Positions 25,891 through 38,480 are shown, numbered from the stretch's first letter. The stretch is DNA of 64,000 bases from Nansenia antarctica (GCA_963989245.1 OZ022339.1:23445697-23509696); one strand, 5' to 3'. Translations and numbers: made by a program. Notes: generated from the letters alone by a model not told the origin.

Positions 25891-26877
25891 GAGCTTAGAA
25901 TCATAAGGTTCTATCTCCGTTTAGGGCAGTTCAGAGATATTGAGAGAGTCAAAGTTTTTACATTCCATTATGTTTTGTGAGATGGAACCTTTGTATTTCA
26001 TGAATTACTAACTCAAAAATGTAAACATTTTTAAAATAACACCACACAGGCATCAATAACTGGGCTCCCCGCCACCGCCATTAGACCTCTGCAGCTCATC
26101 CAGAATGCTGCTGCCCGGCTGGTATTCAACCTCCCCAAACACTCTCATGTCACCCCTCTCCTTCTCACCCTGCACTGGCTCCCGATAGCAGCTCGCATCA
26201 GATTCAAGACCCTGGTGCTTGCATATCAGGCAGCTAAAGGGACAGCCCCTGCCTACCTGAAGGAAATGGTAACCCCCCAAACTCCAGCCCGCTCACTCCG
26301 CTCCTCCACCTCGGCTGGCCGACTGGCCCCACCACCTCTGCACAGCAGTCGTGCTGCCCGATCACGTCTCTTCACAACTCTGGCTCCCCGCTGGTGGAAT
26401 GAGCTCCCCACGGCTGTCAGAACGGCAGAGTCACTACCCATCTTCCGTCGTAGACTGAAGACCCATCTCTTCAGGTTACACCTTAACTGCTCCTCCTGAG
26501 ACTTCTACTGCCCCCCAGCACTGCGTCTCCTGAAGACACCCGCTTTCCCCTCTACTGTGTCCCTAAGAACTTCTATTGCACCCCTTGTACGGTTTCTCTG
26601 TTTCTCCAGTATTAAAAAACAACAAACAACTAGGTTTTAGAAGAAGGTGATAGAAGAAGGTTTCTCCTTCTATCAATGGCCCCGGGCCTGAGCTGGATTA
26701 CTCTTCCTGCCACGAATGGTGGATTGATGATTCACATGCTTAGCATTCAAATGTATTGATTGTAAATCGCTTTGGAATAAGGCGTCTGCTAAATGCCAAA
26801 AATGTAAATGTAAATAAACACCTAATGGATCAGATTATGTAAAAAAAAAACGTATAATTCTAACCTCACGAATTGTA
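25891..26877 (-). mobile_element. MITE family A, copy 4, split by an L2 insertion
   Basis: 25891-26059 and 26818-26877 together make one MITE. The L2 at 26060-26812 sits between them, with AATAA on both sides. Confidence 0.85.
26060..26812 (+). mobile_element. 5'-truncated L2 LINE
   Basis: It encodes the end of the reverse transcriptase ORF (LQLIQNAAARLVFNLPKHSH, LTLHWLPIAARIRFKTLVLA, WWNELPTAVRTAESLPIFRR) to a stop near 26497. A 3'UTR follows, ending ATCGCTTTGGAATAAGGCGT plus CTGCTAAATGCC. A 5-bp AATAA duplication flanks it. Confidence 0.88.
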
Positions 26878-27116
26878 ACAGCCTTTTCCCCTATCAAGTC
26901 TATCAGGCCCTTCCAATCACCCAGACAAGTTATAACTCACTTCACTTTAATTCACTTCATTTAACCAGCATTGGGTTACTCACGGTAGTCGACTGCTTCT
27001 TCTTGATGTTGTTGTTGTTGCTTGAGGATGAATGAGTGACCGTGGATGTTTGGAGCAGTAAATGCTAGGCTAACGTCGCTAACGCCATGATACAAAGCAG
27101 GTGGAAAAGATTTCCC

Positions 27117-27165
<49 letters not shown>

Positions 27166-27897
27166 TATGTCACGACAACCCAAACAAAAGAAAACGATTC
27201 TAAAGGGACCCCAACTTCCTTTCCAAAGTTAATGAAGCAATTACAATTTTAAAGCAAAGCTTGTTGGGAAAAAAAAAACGATTTCAGCTTGGTGTCCAAC
27301 AGGTAAGCATGCACCTGTCTTCACCTGGCGAATGCTGATGACATCATCCATTGGTGCCCTTACCTAGCCTAAACTTGTCATAGCTGACCAGTAGGGGGGG
27401 AAAGCACAAGCTGAAATAACTCACCACCGACGTTACCTCAGAGTCAGCGGCGCGTGTGCGTGGCGGAACTTTTGCTGGACTTTCGGTCCAGTGTGTTTGT
27501 CTAGCGGCTTGGCAGCGAGCTGCTAAGTGGTGAACCAGTCCGCGTTCACACCAGTGTAACCAGAACCATCAGCGTCATCAACGCTGGGTGACGCAGGGGC
27601 GGGATAAACAAAAAAATGTCACAACTAGATGGCAGCTACTTCACTGGAAATGAGGATAATAATATATTCCACTACAGAAGGAAGGCTATCTGAAATAAAC
27701 ACTGTTTTCTTTCTACACGCGTTCTCTTACTAACCAGCTGCTCCGAAATGGCAGCGCTGGTGCCAGACTTGGACAGACCCCATGCATACAGACTACCTTA
27801 ACCTTAAGCTCACTGCCACTTTACTACTTGAACTATATATTTTATTACTAGTTATACTGCTAATTGTATAGCTGTCTTATCTGTCACTTACATGCTG
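26878..27897. other. No gene recognised; (CAA)n
   Basis: 27118-27163 is (CAA)n. 27440-27610 is GC-richer (GGCTTGGCAGCGAGCTGCTA) and may be a transposon end, but I cannot place it. Confidence 0.5.
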
Positions 27898-28165
27898 AAG
27901 ATGGACTGCACTTATATAGCGCCTTTATCCAAAGCGCTTTACAACGGCCTCTCATTCACCCATTCACACACTCATTCAAACACCAATGGCGGCAAGCTAC
28001 CATGCAAGGCGCCGGCCGGCCCGCTCACTGGGAGCAATTTTTTGGGGTTCAGTGTCTTGCCCAAGGACACTTCGACATGTGGCCAGCCGGGGCTCGAACC
28101 GCCGATCTGCCAACCTTGTGATCATTAGACGGCGGCTCTACCTCCTGAGACACAGCTGCCCCATC
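27898..28165 (-). mobile_element. tRNA-derived SINE family B, copy 3
   Basis: Full-length inverted copy with box B GGTTCGAGCCCCG. Confidence 0.92.
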
Positions 28166-29080
28166 CTATACTATTGTCACTTTTATCTTGACACCATAAG
28201 GCTGGTGGCTTGTGTTCACTGGCTTGGGTCCAATAGAACCTCCGGCGGGAGAGAGTCAGGGTCAAAGGTCACGGAAACCGATGCTCTTCCTCCAAGGACA
28301 GAATATGCTCCATGAGAGCTGCCGCCAGGAGCATTGTTTTACCCCCCCCCCACACACCGCCGCCCCAACTGTGTTCCTGCCCTATCCTCCACACTCTATC
28401 TAGAGCATAAATAGCAGCTGGCACACCAGGCACCAGCGCATCGCTCCCAGGGTCTCCTCCAGTACTCCCTACCCCCCACCAGGGGTGTCCAAACGTTTCC
28501 GTTCCGGAAGGCCGGCAGCAGAGAGTCAGGAAACAATTGGTGTCGTAGAGGGACACTCCAGCTCCTTCTCTCTTTCTCTGTTGTGCAGTTGTGCACCTAA
28601 AAAAACTCTCCATCTGGTTTCCTGTTCCTTTGTTGACAGGGAAGCGAGCTGGCATTATCCAATGCCAAGGTGGATGTGTCGACCAGGGTACACAACACAA
28701 GGGCGTAGGCATCGCCCCCGGTTACTAGTAAACACCAAGTTTATTAATACACACGAGTCAGTTCTCCCAGAGCACCCTTGGCCGTTGCATCTTGAGCAGG
28801 CTCCTCAGAATACTTCTTAACTTCATTTGAGTTATTTCAGACCTGTCCTGTTGAGTTGACATGTATACATGTTTGTCCTGCACTTTTCTCACCCCTGTAT
28901 TATCATATGACGTCATGAAATAATAGACGTGCAAAATCCCATATGACTTAGGAGACTCCAACAGAGTTCAGTCGAGGTTTAACAGGAAATGCCAAACACT
29001 GGTGGAGGAGACAGACTGACAGGTGACGTGTATTGAGACAAGCTGGCTGCCCCACATATGACGTGTGTGTCTGCGCTAGA
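28166..29080. other. No gene recognised
   Basis: Unique-looking sequence. It includes ATGACGTCATG near 28908 (CRE-like) and C-runs near 28345. No supported ORF. Confidence 0.5.
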
Positions 29081-29084
29081 ATCC

Positions 29085-29700
29085 GACACAGCCGTTCTGC
29101 TCCCCGCCTCTGGAACTCTCTGCCACCTAACACTCTGGAGCTCTCTGCCACCTAACACTCTGGAACTCTCTGCCTGCCACCTAACACTCTGGAACTCTCT
29201 GCCACCTAACACTCTGGAACTCTCTGCCTGCCACCTAACACTCTGGAACTCTCTGCCTGTCACCTAACACTCTGGAACTCTCTGCCACCTAACACTCTGG
29301 AACTCTCTGCCACCTAACACTCTGGAACTCTCTGCCACCTAACACTCTGGAACTCTCTGCCACCTAACATTCTGGAACTCTCTGCCACCTAACACTCTGG
29401 AACTCTCTGTCTCCTAACATTCTGGAACTCTCTGCCACCTAACACTCTGGAACTCTCTGCCACCTAACATACGCAATATTGACACTCTCACCACTTTCAA
29501 ATCCAGTCTTAAAACACACCTTTTCACAATGGCTTACTTGGTTTGATCTCCTGTATTTTGTTTGTTGTTATATCTGATTTTGCTGTTTTTATCTCATTTT
29601 GCTTTGTTGATTTTAATGTTTTGATATGTGGTTTTAAACTGTCTGGTAAGGTGTCCTTGAGAGCCTTGAAAGGCGCCCATAAATAACATTTATTATTATT
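29085..29700 (+). mobile_element. LINE 3' end with an internal minisatellite
   Basis: The RT C-terminal motif LWNSLP is expanded as about 15 copies of ACTCTGGAACTCTCTGCCAC plus CTAAC at 29130-29470. Normal sequence resumes as NIDTLTTFKSSLKTHLFTMA, a stop, and a 3'UTR ending CTTGAAAGGCGCCCATAAAT and (ATT)n. Confidence 0.85.
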
Positions 29701-29824
29701 ATTATTAGTAGTAGTAGTAGTAGTATCATCGTATTCTCTTCACATTGCGTCTGGGAAACACAAACTCTGAAGAAGGATGACAGTGGGGCAGATGGGGGAT
29801 GGGTTGCTGGCTGACCCATGGGGC

Positions 29825-29828
29825 TTGC

Positions 29829-29870
<42 letters not shown>

Positions 29871-30230
29871 TCTTAGATTTATATAGCGCCTTTCTCAGAC
29901 CCAAGGACGCTTTACAGATTTCATAGCCAGACAGTCAGAACAAAAAAACAAAACAAAGAAACAAAGACAACGAGAGTGACAAACTAGACTAGAGGCCAAA
30001 GGTCTTAGAGAACAGGTGAGTTTTGAGGGCAGATTTAAAGGTGTCCAGGGTAGGGGGGGGGGGGGGGGGGCGTTGCGGATCGCTGTGGGGAGAGAGTTCC
30101 AGAGGGTGGGAGCTGCCACACTGAAAGCTCTGCCCCCGAAGGTCTGTAGGTTGGTGCGGGGGGTGGAGAGTAGGCCCTTGCCTAGGGACTGCAGGTTCCA
30201 GGAAGGGGTGTGGTGACTGAATGTCAGTGA
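29825..30230 (-). mobile_element. LINE 3' end, inverted, with a (TAA)n tail
   Basis: The minus strand reads AFSVAAPTLWNSLPTAIRN, interrupted by a run of C at 30053-30070, then LKTHLFSKT-like text and the tail GCGCTATATAAATC. (AAT)n at 29829-29870 is its terminal microsatellite. Confidence 0.8.
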
Positions 30231-30264
30231 GGTATTGGGGGATGGGTTGCTGGCCGACCCAGGG

Positions 30265-32875
30265 GGCTTACAATGCTTTTTCCGGGTTCAGAGCACCGCT
30301 GGCATCCGCGTTGCGACTGCCGCTTCTGTTTCTCTGTCCTGTCTTTTTGTGTCCTGTCTTAAAGTGTCTTTAGTTCCTTGTTTTCAACGTCTACCTTGTT
30401 TTGTGTGCCCGCCTTCTCCCCCGCCTTCACTTCATTTTATTTTTTCACCGACCTCCGCTGCTTTCCCCCCCCCCGCCACCTCTCACTGCCTCCACTACCG
30501 GACTACAGTATTCACCGCCACCACTAACCCCATCACTGGATCACTAACTCCCACTGGATTCACACTTCTCGACACCATCGTTCCTGTCCCCCGGCTCTGT
30601 GTGTTGCTGACCGACCCGCTGCGCGCCGCTCTCAGACAACGCTAGCCTGGCCGTGCTGTGCTACTACCCTCGTCCTGGGAGGTAGCCACCACTCCCTCTC
30701 CAGTTTGGGGGTTGCCATCTCTGCAGGTGAGTGTCAGTCCTTCCCAACCTTCACTCACTACTGCGGGATTTGGTCGCTGGCATGGCACGGCTAGGCTGGC
30801 CGTCCGCGCGGGTTCAGTCCCAAGCTAGCAATACAAATGACAACAACAACAACAACAACACCACGCTGCCACTCTGGTTCACTGCCATGTTTACACAACT
30901 CACTGCCCACCAACTACTAGTCACTCCCAACCTATCCACTGAACTACTCCCACCTGTACTCTGGTTTCATCTCCAACTTGGACTCACCCTCCTGCTGCTC
31001 CTATCGTTTTGCCCTGGACTCCCGCCCATCTCACCTACCCCCCACCTCCCTCTGCCCTTCTCTCGTCTCACCTATACTGCCACTGACCTTCACTCACTGA
31101 ACCATAACCATCGCCTCACTGCTGCTGCTGCCACCGCCGCCACCAAGGCAGGCATTCTCCGCCGCCGCCGCTACATCCACCGAGGCTCCCAGCAACATCG
31201 ACACCGGACTCTACACCACCCTGAAGGCACAAACATCCACTCATTCTGGACTAACTCTCGCTTACCATACTTTTCCAAAACCCTAGAGCGCGCTGTCGCT
31301 GCCCAACTTCACTCCCACCTCCAATCCAACAAACTGTATGAACCCCTTCAATCTGGCGTCCGCCCACACCACAGCACTGAAACAGCCCTGGTCAAAGTAA
31401 TCAACGATCTCCTCACCTCCGCAGACTCAGGTGCCCTCAACATCCTAGTTCTACTAGACCTGAGCGCAGCCTTCGACACAGTGTCCCACTCCATCCTCCT
31501 TCAAAGGCTGCGCCAACTGGGTGTTGAGGGCACCGCCCTGGCTCACCTCCTACCTCACCAACAGACAACAGTTCATCTCCCTCTCCGGTCACACCTCCTC
31601 CACCTCCTCTGTCACACAGGGGGTCCCACAAGGCTCAGTCCTCGGCCCCCTGCTCTTCCTCTGCTACACACTCCCCCTCGGTCACATCATCCGCCAATTC
31701 AACCTGGACTTCCACTGCTACGCCGATGACACCCAGATTTACATCACCACAAACTCCACCCAGAACCCACCCCTCAGTTACATCGAAAACTGCATTTCAG
31801 CAATAAAAACCTGGCTCACACACAACTTCCTCAAACTCAACAGTGAAAAGACCGAAGTCATCCTCATCGGCACCAAATCCATCCTCAATAAAACCGGACC
31901 CATCACACTCACCATTGACGACACTACCATCACCCCCTCCTCCCTGGCTCGCAACCTCGGCTTCATTCTGGACCCCACCCTCTCATTCGATCCCCACGTC
32001 AGCTCTATTGTCAAGACATCCTACTTCCACCTCCGAAACATTGCAAAAATCAGACACTGCCTCTCCCCGCCCGCTGCTGAATCCCTCATCCACGCCTTCA
32101 TCTCCTCCCGCCTTGACTACTGCAACTCCCTACTCACCGGCATCACCTCCCGCTCCCTCCATAGACTCCAGATGGTCCAAAACTCTGCTGCACGCCTCCT
32201 CTCAAACACCCGCTCCCGTGACCACATCACTCCTGTCCTCCACTCTCTCCACTGGCTCCCCATCAAAGAACGTATACAATTCAAAGTCCTCATCCTCACA
32301 TACAAAGCCCTCCATAGCCTGGCCCCCCCTTACCTGACTGACCTCCTTCTCCCCCACCGCCCTACCCGTACCCTCCGATCCTCATCCATTGTTCCCCTCA
32401 CTGTCCCACCCTCAAAACTCAAAGGCTTCGGTCACCGTGCCTTTTCACGAGCTGCACCCCGCCTCTGGAACTCTCTCCCTCAACCACTCAGAGACTCACC
32501 CTCACTCCTCACTTTTAAATCCCACCTCAAAACCTACCTATTCTCCCATGCCTACAGCCTCCCCTACCCCTAGCCATCTCCCCCATCCCGGCCACCCCCC
32601 CCCCCCCCACCCCCCTGGACACGCATACAACCTCCCCTACCCCTACCCATCTCCCCTAACCCTGCCACCCCCCTGATATGCACACAGCCTCCCCTACCCC
32701 TAACCACCTCCCCTGTCCCTACCACCCCCCCCCCCCTCCCCGTTAGCTGACTCTGTGTTCCATGTGTCCATGTTGCTTATTGTTTTTGTGTTTTCCGTAT
32801 CTCCTATATTGTCAGCGTCTTTGAGCCTCGGAAAAGCGCTATATAAATGTAATTAATTATTATTATTATTACATA
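30265..32875 (+). mobile_element. CR1/L2-like LINE with reverse transcriptase, frameshifted and internally deleted
   Basis: 30265-31240 is 5'UTR/ORF-like C-rich sequence with no endonuclease domain. From 31261 the RT reads FSKTLERAVAAQLHSHL, VLLDLSAAFDTVSHSILL; after a frameshift near 31545 it reads TQGVPQGSVLGPLLF and the catalytic box CYADDTQIY at about 31718, then LKLNSEKTEVILIG and the C-terminal PRLWNSLPQPLRD, with stop TAG at 32571. The 3' tail GAGCCTCGGAAAAGCGCTAT and (TTA)n end the element. It is inactive because of the frameshift and the missing endonuclease. Confidence 0.88.
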
Positions 32876-33129
32876 ATCCGTTCTGTGCTCCCACCCCCCG
32901 TGCCCACTGGCCCCTTATCCTCACTATGTTGGTCAACCCTTTGGAAGAAAATATTATTATAGAACGTGTGAGATCTAACATGTTGAGCACAGTTTAGTTG
33001 ATTTTATTTTCTTCAGAGCAAATCGCTAGATGGTATGTTAGCTTTGGCTACCACCCGTTGACTGTGATTCCTCATTCCACGTATCAGTGTAAAGTTTTAG
33101 CTGCCTATCACACCTGGGCTTCAAGTTCC

Positions 33130-33210
33130 TCTCCTCTATACGTCTACACACGTCCAATCTCTCCTCTATACGTCTACACACGTCCAATCTCTGCTCTATA
33201 CGTCTACACA
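33130..33210. repeat. 27-bp repeat, three copies
   Basis: CTCTATACGTCTACACACGT plus CCAATCT directly precedes MITE family A copy 5. Confidence 0.8.
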
Positions 33211-33212
33211 TC

Positions 33213-33450
33213 GTGACGTTAGAATTATAAGGTTCTATCTACATTTTTGTCAAAATTGAGTTTTTTACATAATCTGATCCATTAGGTGTTTATTGCCTGT
33301 GTTATTTTTAAAATGTTGACATTTTTGAGTTAGTAATTAATAAAATACAAAGGTTCCATCTCACAAAACATAATGGAATGTAAAAACTTTGACGCTCAAT
33401 ATCTCTGAACTACCCTAAACGGAGATAGAACCGTATAATTCTAAGCTCAC
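33213..33450 (+). mobile_element. MITE family A, copy 5 (full length)
   Basis: Both inverted ends are present: GTGACGTTAGAATTATAAGG and ATAATTCTAAGCTCAC. Confidence 0.85.
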
Positions 33451-34519
33451 GTACTGACTGATGAGTTCCCCAAACCTGCTGAAGCCAGTGCTACACAAGG
33501 CCATTACAGAACATGGAAAAAGCTAGATTTTTTTCATCATATAATTCGTTTTATCTTTTAATCTTTAAACCTTGCAAAGACACATTTTTAAACCTTGTGG
33601 CTAATACAAGCATGGTGTAAGCTGAAGCTCTGAAGGCAGGAAGACCTGAGGTCAATGTTTGCAAACGCACCGAGGACACACAGAGAACATTTAACGTTTA
33701 CACCCCATGGCCCACATATCTGCCTCCCTCCCTGAGGAAGCAAATGTTCTAGTGAGAAGCAAATGTTCTAGTGAGAACACCCCCTTTGAGGACGGCACAG
33801 AATTGCCCCTTTCATTCTCAATGCTGACAAGTGTGATTGGTCAGAGATATCTATTAAAAGATCAGTGGGTGGGGCTCCGAGGGCCGAGGGGTCCTTTTTA
33901 ACTGATCATGATGACGAGAAGGACGCTTGTCATGTGTTTGGCTGATAATATCTGGGTTAGCCATGACGCCATCAATGAGGGTATTGTTAAGTGCTTCACG
34001 AGGTCCATGAATAGTGTCCTCTCCCTTTAATCCATCCCGTCAAAGGCCCACTACAATGAACTCCGTCTATTCTCAGTGGGGGGTTAGAATTTTGGATTCA
34101 CCATATCAAATGGCATCATCCAAACATGAACAATTAGGTGTTCTATGTTGTTTTCCAATACTCTTCATGTAAACATCTGGCCTGGCTGCTGCTACTCTCC
34201 GTCAAATGCTACATTTTCGATGGGTGTGATTTAAGGGGTTATTATGCGTCTGTCACCACAACATGCTAATGTTATACTCTAATAGGATGCATGCTCTGGG
34301 TAATGACACTCAATCAAATAAACCAATTATTGTATACTATTTGTTTACATTTGACATCCCTCGCAGTTTAGCCAGCACTAGTAGTGCACACATTGTCAGC
34401 TCAGCAGGTACAAATAACAGCCCAGACTAGATGAAACTGACCATTTACAATGTTGTGGTAACATGCAGCAAGAATGTTCAGAAAGATAAGCAAAGATAAG
34501 CTAAGGGGGTGAACTGAAT
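33451..34519. other. No gene recognised
   Basis: 33725-33785 holds a two-copy AAGCAAATGTTCTAGTGAGA repeat, matching the ends of the elements at 58514 and 62198. The remainder looks unique. Confidence 0.5.
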
Positions 34520-34913
34520 ACGTATTAATATGTATTCTGAACCTGTTATGGTAGATTTCAAGATCCTTCTGCTTGTTTATAAAGCTCTCACTGGCATAGC
34601 CCCAGAATATTTGAAAGACCTTTTGCTAGCATATCAGCCCAATAGAGCTCTCAGGTCTTCTGACGCTGGTTTTCTCTGTGTACCACAGAAGAAGAGATTT
34701 GGTGAGGCTGCATTCTCATTTTATGCACCCAAATTGTGGAATGCACTGCCAGTTTACATTAGGGATGCAACCTCAGCAAATATGTTCAAGTCAAGACTAA
34801 AAACCCATCTTTTTAATATTGCCTTTAAATGACTAAATAATTAAATTAAGATGATATAATGATTGGAGCACTTTGAGCTGCAACGTTTGCAGGAAAGGCG
34901 CTATACAAATAAA

Positions 34914-34949
<36 letters not shown>

Positions 34950-34950
34950 G
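34520..34950 (+). mobile_element. LINE RT C-terminal end with (ATT)n tail
   Basis: The ORF reads VDFKILLLVYKALTGIAPEY, LLLAYQPNRALRSSDAG and PKLWNALPVYIRD to the stop at 34830. The 3' end is GGAAAGGCGCTATACAAATA and (TTA)n. Confidence 0.88.
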
Positions 34951-34984
34951 ACTCAAGACCCCCTCGCCCCCAACATGTTTGAAC

Positions 34985-35962
34985 AGTCCTAGACTAGAAG
35001 GTACTGAGGTTGTTAGATCGCAGGTAGTCTCTCTGCCAGACTAGAAGGTACTGAGGTTGTTAGAAGGCAGGTAGTCTCTCATGCCTAGACTAGAAGGTAC
35101 TGAGGCTGTTAGATGGCAGGTAGTCTCTCATGCCAGACTAGAAGGTACTGAGGCTGTTAGATGGCAGGTAGTCTCTCTGCCAGACTAGAAGGTACTGAGG
35201 CTGTTAGATCGCAGGTAGTCTCTCATGCCAGACTAGAAGGTACTGAGGCTGTTAGATGGCAGGTAGTCTCTCATGCCAGACTAGAAGGTACTGAGGCTGT
35301 TAGATGGCAGGTAGTCTCTCATGCCAGACTAGAAGGTACTGAGGCTGTTAGATCGCAGGTAGTCTCTCATGCCAGACTAGAAGGTACTGAGGTTGTTAGA
35401 TGGCAGGTAGTCTCTCATGTTTTAACAGTCCTAGACTAGAAGGTACTGAGGCTGTTAGATGGCAGGTAGTCTCTCTGCCAGACTAGAAGGTACTGAGGCT
35501 GTTAGATCGCAGGTAGTCTCTCATGCCAGACTAGAAGGTACTGAGGCTGTTAGATGGCAGGTAGTCTCTCATGCCAGACTAGAAGGTACTGAGGCTGTTA
35601 GATGGCAGGTAGTCTCTCATGCCAGACTAGAAGGTACTGAGGCTGTTAGATGGCAGGTAGTCTCTCTTGCCAGACTAGAAGGTACTGAGGCTGTTAGATC
35701 GCAGGTAGTCTCTCATGCCAGACTAGAAGGTACTGAGGTTGTTAGATCGCAGGTAGTCTCTCATGCCAGACTAGAAGGTACTGAGGCTGTTAGATGGCAG
35801 GTAGTCTCTCAGGCCAGACTAGAAGGTCCTGAGGCTGTTAGATGGCAGGTAGTCTCTCATGGTGCTAGAAGGTACTGAGGCTGTTAGATGGCAGGTAGTC
35901 TCTCATGGTGCTAGAAGGTACTGAGGCTGTTAGATGGCAGGTAGTCTCTCAGGCCAGACTCA
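34985..35962. repeat. 48-bp minisatellite, about 20 copies
   Basis: The unit is CCAGACTAGAAGGTACTGAG plus GCTGTTAGATGGCAGGTAGT and CTCTCATG. The 48-bp period is a multiple of three and gives an open 16-residue repeat frame (ARLEGTEAVRWQVVSH); no gene signals accompany it. Confidence 0.95.
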
Positions 35963-36349
35963 ATGTTTATGCAGCAGCTGTGGATCGAGAATCGACTGAG
36001 GCTACATGTGCTGTGGTTTTCCGTCGCTCTCAGCATGATGCCATGTGGGTCCAGTGACCCGTATCAGTTATGATACGTATCAGTTAACGTCTCAGCACTT
36101 TGCACACCTCCATAAGGGTGAAGGCACTGTCATGTAAAATATTCCACTACAGTGGAATATGCCTGGCTGAAATATCACAAGCCATTATGGGTAGATGTCT
36201 TTAGTATAGTTAGGACATCCACTCAATACTATGTATTTCTAGACTTCAAAAGGTTGGATTTGAAATCAAACAATTACTATAAGATTAAAGTAGATTATCA
36301 GCTTTTTTTATGGTATTTCTTTTTTTCTTTCTTTCTTCTTTTGTCATGC

Positions 36350-36508
36350 AATCAACTTGCCAGTCAATTTGGTGACCCTGGAGCAATTAGGGGTTCAGTG
36401 CCTTGCTCAAGGACACCTCAACATGTGGCCAGCCGGAGATCGAACCGTCAAGCTGCCGACCTTGCATCATTAGACGCCGGCTCTACCTCCTGAGTCACAG
36501 CCACCCCC
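36350..36508 (-). mobile_element. tRNA-derived SINE family B, copy 4 (truncated, diverged)
   Basis: It keeps AGGGGTTCAGTGCCTTGCTC and a decayed box B (GGTTCGATCTCCG on the minus strand). The 3' half is missing. Confidence 0.8.
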
Positions 36509-37540
36509 CAATTTGTGTACATATTGGTTTCACCATTTAAGTCCCCCTATTTAAGGGTACCCAAAAGTGATAGGATAGATTTATCAGATGTTCAAATTAA
36601 GCCCGCATGTTTAGTATTTGGTCAACAACCTGTGGCATGCAATAACTGCCTGAAGTTAACTGAAGTTGAACTGCCAGACACTGGGTATCTGGTGATGCTC
36701 ATCAAATGACAGGCATGTTTGAAAAGATTTAAAATCTGGAGATTCATTTTTTGCCAATCAATAACTTTCCACCTTTTTGGCACTAAAAAGCAACCCTAGT
36801 TGCTATGGAAGTATGTTTCGTCCTGCTGTATGATGAATGAATGAATGAATGAATGGTCTTTATTGTCATTAATACAGTACAGGTACCATACAACGAAATT
36901 TAGGAGGGGGGGCTCCCCTGGTGCTTGGAAAAAAGACTAAAAACAAGAGGGCCAAGGGTAAAATAAAAAAGGGAAAAGAGCTGGTTTACATAAATAAAGG
37001 CTATGTACACTATCTACTATACTATACTACTATACTATACAATAGAACACTGTGCTGTACTCTATGCTATGCTATAAATATCCTAACTGAAGCGTTGTCT
37101 TTGCTATTAGTTGGTCTGATAAGATGTTTCTGTAGTTTCTGTAGCCCTCACGGCTGTTCTACACGGCTGTTCTACTCAGTTACATCATAAATGAAGGCAA
37201 GTTAGTCAGTCCCAGTGGGGGCCATACATGCTCAAGACATAACACACCCCCTCCACCATATTTCACAGACGAGGTGGTATGCTGTGGATATTGGGCAGGT
37301 CTTTTTTTCCTCCACACTCTTGCCATCACTCTGGTTCATCTTTATTTCATCTCTCCACAAGACCTTTTTCCAGAACTCTGCAGAGGCTCTTTTAGGTACT
37401 TTATTAGCCAACCGTAACCTGGCCATCCTGTTTCTGTGGCCAACTAGACACGCCTACCTCCTGGAGAGTGTTCCTGATCGAGCTGGTTTGGTTTTTTCCT
37501 TAATCATGAAAAGCATTTTTTGGTCACTGACTGTAGAAGC

Positions 37541-37792
37541 GGGGCAGCTGTGTCTCACGAGGTAGAGTCGCCGTCTAATGATCACAAGGTTGGCAGATCG
37601 GCGGTTCGAGCCCCGGCTGGCCACATGTCGAAGTGTCCTTGGGCAAGACACTGAACCCCAAATTGCTCCCAGTGAGCGGGCCGGCGTCTTGCATGGCAGC
37701 TTGCCGCCATTGGTGTGTGAATGGGTGAATGAGAGGCCGTTGTAAAGCGCTTTGGATAAAGGCGCTATATAAGTGCTGTCCATTAGAAGTCC
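37541..37792 (+). mobile_element. tRNA-derived SINE family B, copy 5
   Basis: Full-length copy with box B GGTTCGAGCCCCGG and end GGCGCTATATAAGTGC. Confidence 0.92.
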
Positions 37793-37847
37793 TCCTTGGC
37801 CTACCGTTCACCATTCTGAGCTTTACCAGGGCTTTCTTTCCTTTTAA

Positions 37848-38166
37848 CAGTAGAACAGCCGTGAGGGATCATTTGACCCCTGTGAGCAGAATTTTTTTTC
37901 TATCTTTGCAAAATGTCTAATTTCAGGACCCTGCTTTCATGACTTTTCCTAGATATGTGTGTTCTACCACCCAGTACCTTACAGTTTGAAATCACATCAG
38001 GATAAGCTAGTATAAAGCTATTTTGCAGTTTTTCTGTGTAGGAGGGAGGCTAATGTACAAGCGGCCAACTAGTGGTCGTCGTGTGTAAGTAGCAGCTCAG
38101 CATTGTAAAGAGGGGGTCATTTGAGGCGGCTATTTTAGTAGGTAAAAAGGCACGGCTGTTCTAGTG
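37848..38166 (-). mobile_element. piggyBac-type MITE, copy 1
   Basis: It is bordered by TTAA on both sides (37844-37847, 38167-38170). The ends CAGTAGAACAGCC and GGCTGTTCTAGTG are inverted. The interior matches the copy at 51109 in reverse. Confidence 0.88.
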
Positions 38167-38480
38167 TTAATGATGTTCCAAACTGGGGGGGGGGGGGTCA
38201 ACCTCTTAATGGCTTCCCTGACTCTTTGGTCCTCATGTTGACAGACACCAATAGCAGACACCAGAGGCAAATGCAAAGCGTAGAATCAATAAAAGACATC
38301 GAGAGCACTCTTATGATACATGCACAAATGATGTGACGGAACACACTTGACGAACCAGAAACACCTGTCAAGCTGTCCCATCACTTTTGGGGTACCATGA
38401 AATAGGAGGACTATGCATAGAAAGTGTTGGAATTTCTGAATGGTGAAACCAATATGTACACAAATTAATTCTGAAAATAA

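Larger units (their letters stand above)
36509..38480 (-). mobile_element. Degenerate Tc1-like element with nested SINE and piggyBac MITE
   Basis: The outer ends TGTACATATTGGTTTCACCA (36514) and GGTGAAACCAATATGTACAC (38442) are inverted. 37200-37540 resembles the body of fish Tc1 elements on the minus strand (CTCCACCATATTTCACAGAC, CATCTCTCCACAAGACCTTT). A SINE (37541) and a piggyBac MITE (37848) interrupt it. The 36540-37200 part is uncertain. Confidence 0.65.

Noticed and set aside
25600..25906. Transposase gene
   Set aside because: Frames are broken and the right end is missing; only a Tc1 remnant.
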